DNA of 64,000 bases, from positions 3,906,001 through 3,970,000 of the forward strand of contig OZ257249.1 in the NCBI GenBank assembly GCA_965279565.1. The letters run 5' to 3'. A program made the position numbers and the translations under genes. Source of the DNA: Tagaea sp965279565. GTDB taxonomy: Bacteria; Pseudomonadota; Alphaproteobacteria; CACIAM-22H2. Shown here in pieces: positions 59,116-64,000 of this stretch; positions within the stretch are counted from its first letter, which is position 1; every line of letters begins with the position of its first letter. Under the pieces are notes generated by a model. The model had not been told where the DNA came from and made no database searches. It was given only the letters and a program-made list of their open reading frames with translations.

Positions 59116-59374
59116 CCGATCGTATCCTTGTGCTCGCTCTCGAACTCGATTTCGCTCCCGGCTTCCCCCGTTCCGTGCGAGAGCACGGATCGGAAGCCGC
59201 CGGAGGCGGCGTGACAAAAAGTCCCCCGAGACGCGGGGCAGAGCCTTACGTCACGCGAGGAACTTCGAACTTTTCCGGCCATTTAACGTCTGGCCGCGAC
59301 GGAACCTGCATTTCGCCCGGGAACCCGAGTTTCGGACGGCTTCGCGCCCGACGTTCCGGCCCCTCTTGAAAGGC
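59116..59374 (-). promoter_or_regulatory. Structured leader of the rpsL (str/S10) transcript
   Basis: Predicted 259 nt 5' untranslated region. Near its 3' half are GCCGCC-gga-GGCGGC (59196-59210) and a longer stem built from GCTTCC (59161-59166), TCCGTGC (59172-59178), GCACGGA (59183-59189) and GGAAGC (59192-59197); the two share bases and so are mutually exclusive folds. The upstream half carries the terminator-like element at 59216-59238. Together with the promoter and the rpoC terminator, this accounts for the whole 423 bp gap; I see no gene in it. Confidence 0.5.
59216..59238 (-). terminator. Terminator-like attenuator candidate in the rpsL leader
   Basis: On the transcribed strand CCCCG-cgtct-CGGGG (59224-59238) is followed by GAC and five U residues (59216-59220). 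The stem is only 5 bp but all G-C. It lies about 140 nt after the predicted start and before the first gene, where it could act as an attenuator. Strength is doubtful. Confidence 0.4.
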
Positions 59375-59380
59375 GGGCGG

Positions 59381-59409
59381 AACATAGGATTCGGCCCTCG
59401 CAGTGTCAA
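59381..59409 (-). promoter_or_regulatory. Promoter of the rpsL-rpsG-tuf-S10 cluster
   Basis: TTGACA (59404-59409) and TATGTT (59381-59386) with 17 bp spacing on the reverse strand, a perfect -35 and good -10. It lies downstream of the rpoC terminator and about 266 bp before rpsL. It is the only strong promoter seen before the 268 bp gap after adk, so about 13 kb of ribosomal genes likely depend on it. Confidence 0.8.
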
Positions 59410-59473
59410 ATGGAAAAGGAAGATTCTTTCCCGCCATTTCGCCGCACCGCACTTTAAGCCCGAAACCATTGAT

Positions 59474-59510
59474 CTAAAAGCGCAACGGCCGCTCCTTGCG
59501 GAGCGGCCGT
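59474..59510 (-). terminator. Intrinsic terminator of the rpoB-rpoC transcript
   Basis: ACGGCCGCTCC and GGAGCGGCCGT form a perfect 11 bp stem with a 4 nt loop (59485-59510), followed on the reverse strand by TGCGC and four U residues. It begins 29 bp after the rpoC stop, the expected place. Confidence 0.85.
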
Positions 59511-59538
59511 CGAGCCGTTTCGGAGGCTTCCGGAGGGC

Positions 59539-63747
<4,209 letters not shown>

Positions 63748-63800
63748 TCCGCTCTCCGTTGGGTCCTGTCGGACCCGCATCGTGTCGTCAGAGGGTGTTG

Positions 63801-63830
63801 GCGGATGCGGCCGACACCGGCCGCATCCGC
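63801..63830 (-). promoter_or_regulatory. Strong hairpin between rpoB and rpoC
   Basis: A perfect 13 bp inverted repeat (GCGGATGCGGCCG and CGGCCGCATCCGC, loop 4 nt) starts 6 bp after the rpoB stop and ends 53 bp before the rpoC ATG. There is no U tract, so it is not a standard terminator. It may be a processing site or limit read-through into rpoC. Confidence 0.6.
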
Positions 63831-63836
63831 AAGGCT

Positions 63837-64000
63837 TCAGAAGCCGCGCTGGTTGAGTTCGACGTTGAGGCCCAGCGAGCGCAGTTCCTTGACGAGCACG
63901 TTGAAGGACTCGGGGATACCCGCCTCGAAGTTGTCCTCGCCGCGCACGATCGCCTCGTAGACCTTGGTGCGGCCCGCGACGTCGTCCGACTTGACGGTGA
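63837..64000 (-). CDS. rpoB: RNA polymerase beta subunit, C-terminal fragment
   Basis: Only the last 54 codons lie in the window. The reverse strand reads to the canonical C-terminus LRSLGLNVELNQRGF followed by TGA at 63837. The gene runs off the right edge. It is followed by a 13 bp stem hairpin and then rpoC, the universal rpoBC arrangement. Confidence 0.95.
   Translation of the reverse strand, partial: TVKSDDVAGRTKVYEAIVRGEDNFEAGIPESFNVLVKELRSLGLNVELNQRGF

Noticed and set aside
59246..59469. Two minus-strand frames of about 70 codons in the rpoC-rpsL gap
   Set aside because: They overlap the predicted promoter and leader, have no ribosome-binding site and no family features. The interval is better explained as regulatory.

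Overview
This 64 kb GC-rich window comes from the chromosome of an alphaproteobacterium, probably a Rhodospirillales-like heterotroph. The evidence is a MipZ division-site ATPase, an ATP12-type F1-ATPase chaperone, a DUF1489 protein, a PAS_5 protein, adk between secY and rpsM, no rpsD beside rpoA, and a membrane J-protein resembling mitochondrial Tim14/Pam18. No insertion sequence, phage gene or CRISPR array is visible. It reads as core genome plus dense catabolic operons.

Layout. 1-4804 (minus): ugd (cut by the window edge) and galU for UDP-sugar synthesis, a Tim14-like J-protein, a VWA protein and MipZ. 4851-8386 (plus): a pentapeptide-repeat protein, an acyl-CoA synthetase and a DsbA-family isomerase. 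8383-9828 (minus): a single-domain response regulator, a stand-alone HPt protein and DUF1489. 9917-20701 (minus): a long leucine/isovalerate degradation operon (thioesterase, isovaleryl-CoA dehydrogenase, RidA, SDR, second acyl-CoA dehydrogenase, DsbA-family isomerase, methylcrotonyl-CoA carboxylase beta, methylglutaconyl-CoA hydratase, a potassium-channel-like protein, carboxylase alpha, HMG-CoA lyase). It faces a divergent tetR; an inverted repeat overlaps the predicted promoter. 21337-30756: single genes and short operons (GST-like, DMT exporter, DUF3303, PAS, malic enzyme, tRNA-Leu(GAG), lipB, two TauE/SafE permeases, acylphosphatase, chemoreceptor).

From 64000 down to 29068 every gene runs leftward: rpoB-rpoC; rpsL-rpsG-tuf followed by the S10 and spc ribosomal clusters through secY and adk; rpsM-rpsK-rpoA-rplQ from its own near-consensus promoter; then degP-like, rarA, rluC, HAD phosphatase, AsmA, ATP12, pccB, a 2TM peptide, pccA and a small HEPN-like protein. 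fusA is missing from its usual place between rpsG and tuf.

Together the genes show acyl-CoA oxidation feeding central metabolism. Leucine goes to acetyl-CoA and acetoacetate, propionyl-CoA to methylmalonyl-CoA, and malic enzyme supplies pyruvate and NADPH. These sit beside the core transcription/translation block. The least explained items are the channel embedded in the leucine operon, the HEPN-like and 2TM proteins tied to propionyl-CoA carboxylase, the HPt/receiver pair, and the structured leaders of the two ribosomal transcription units.
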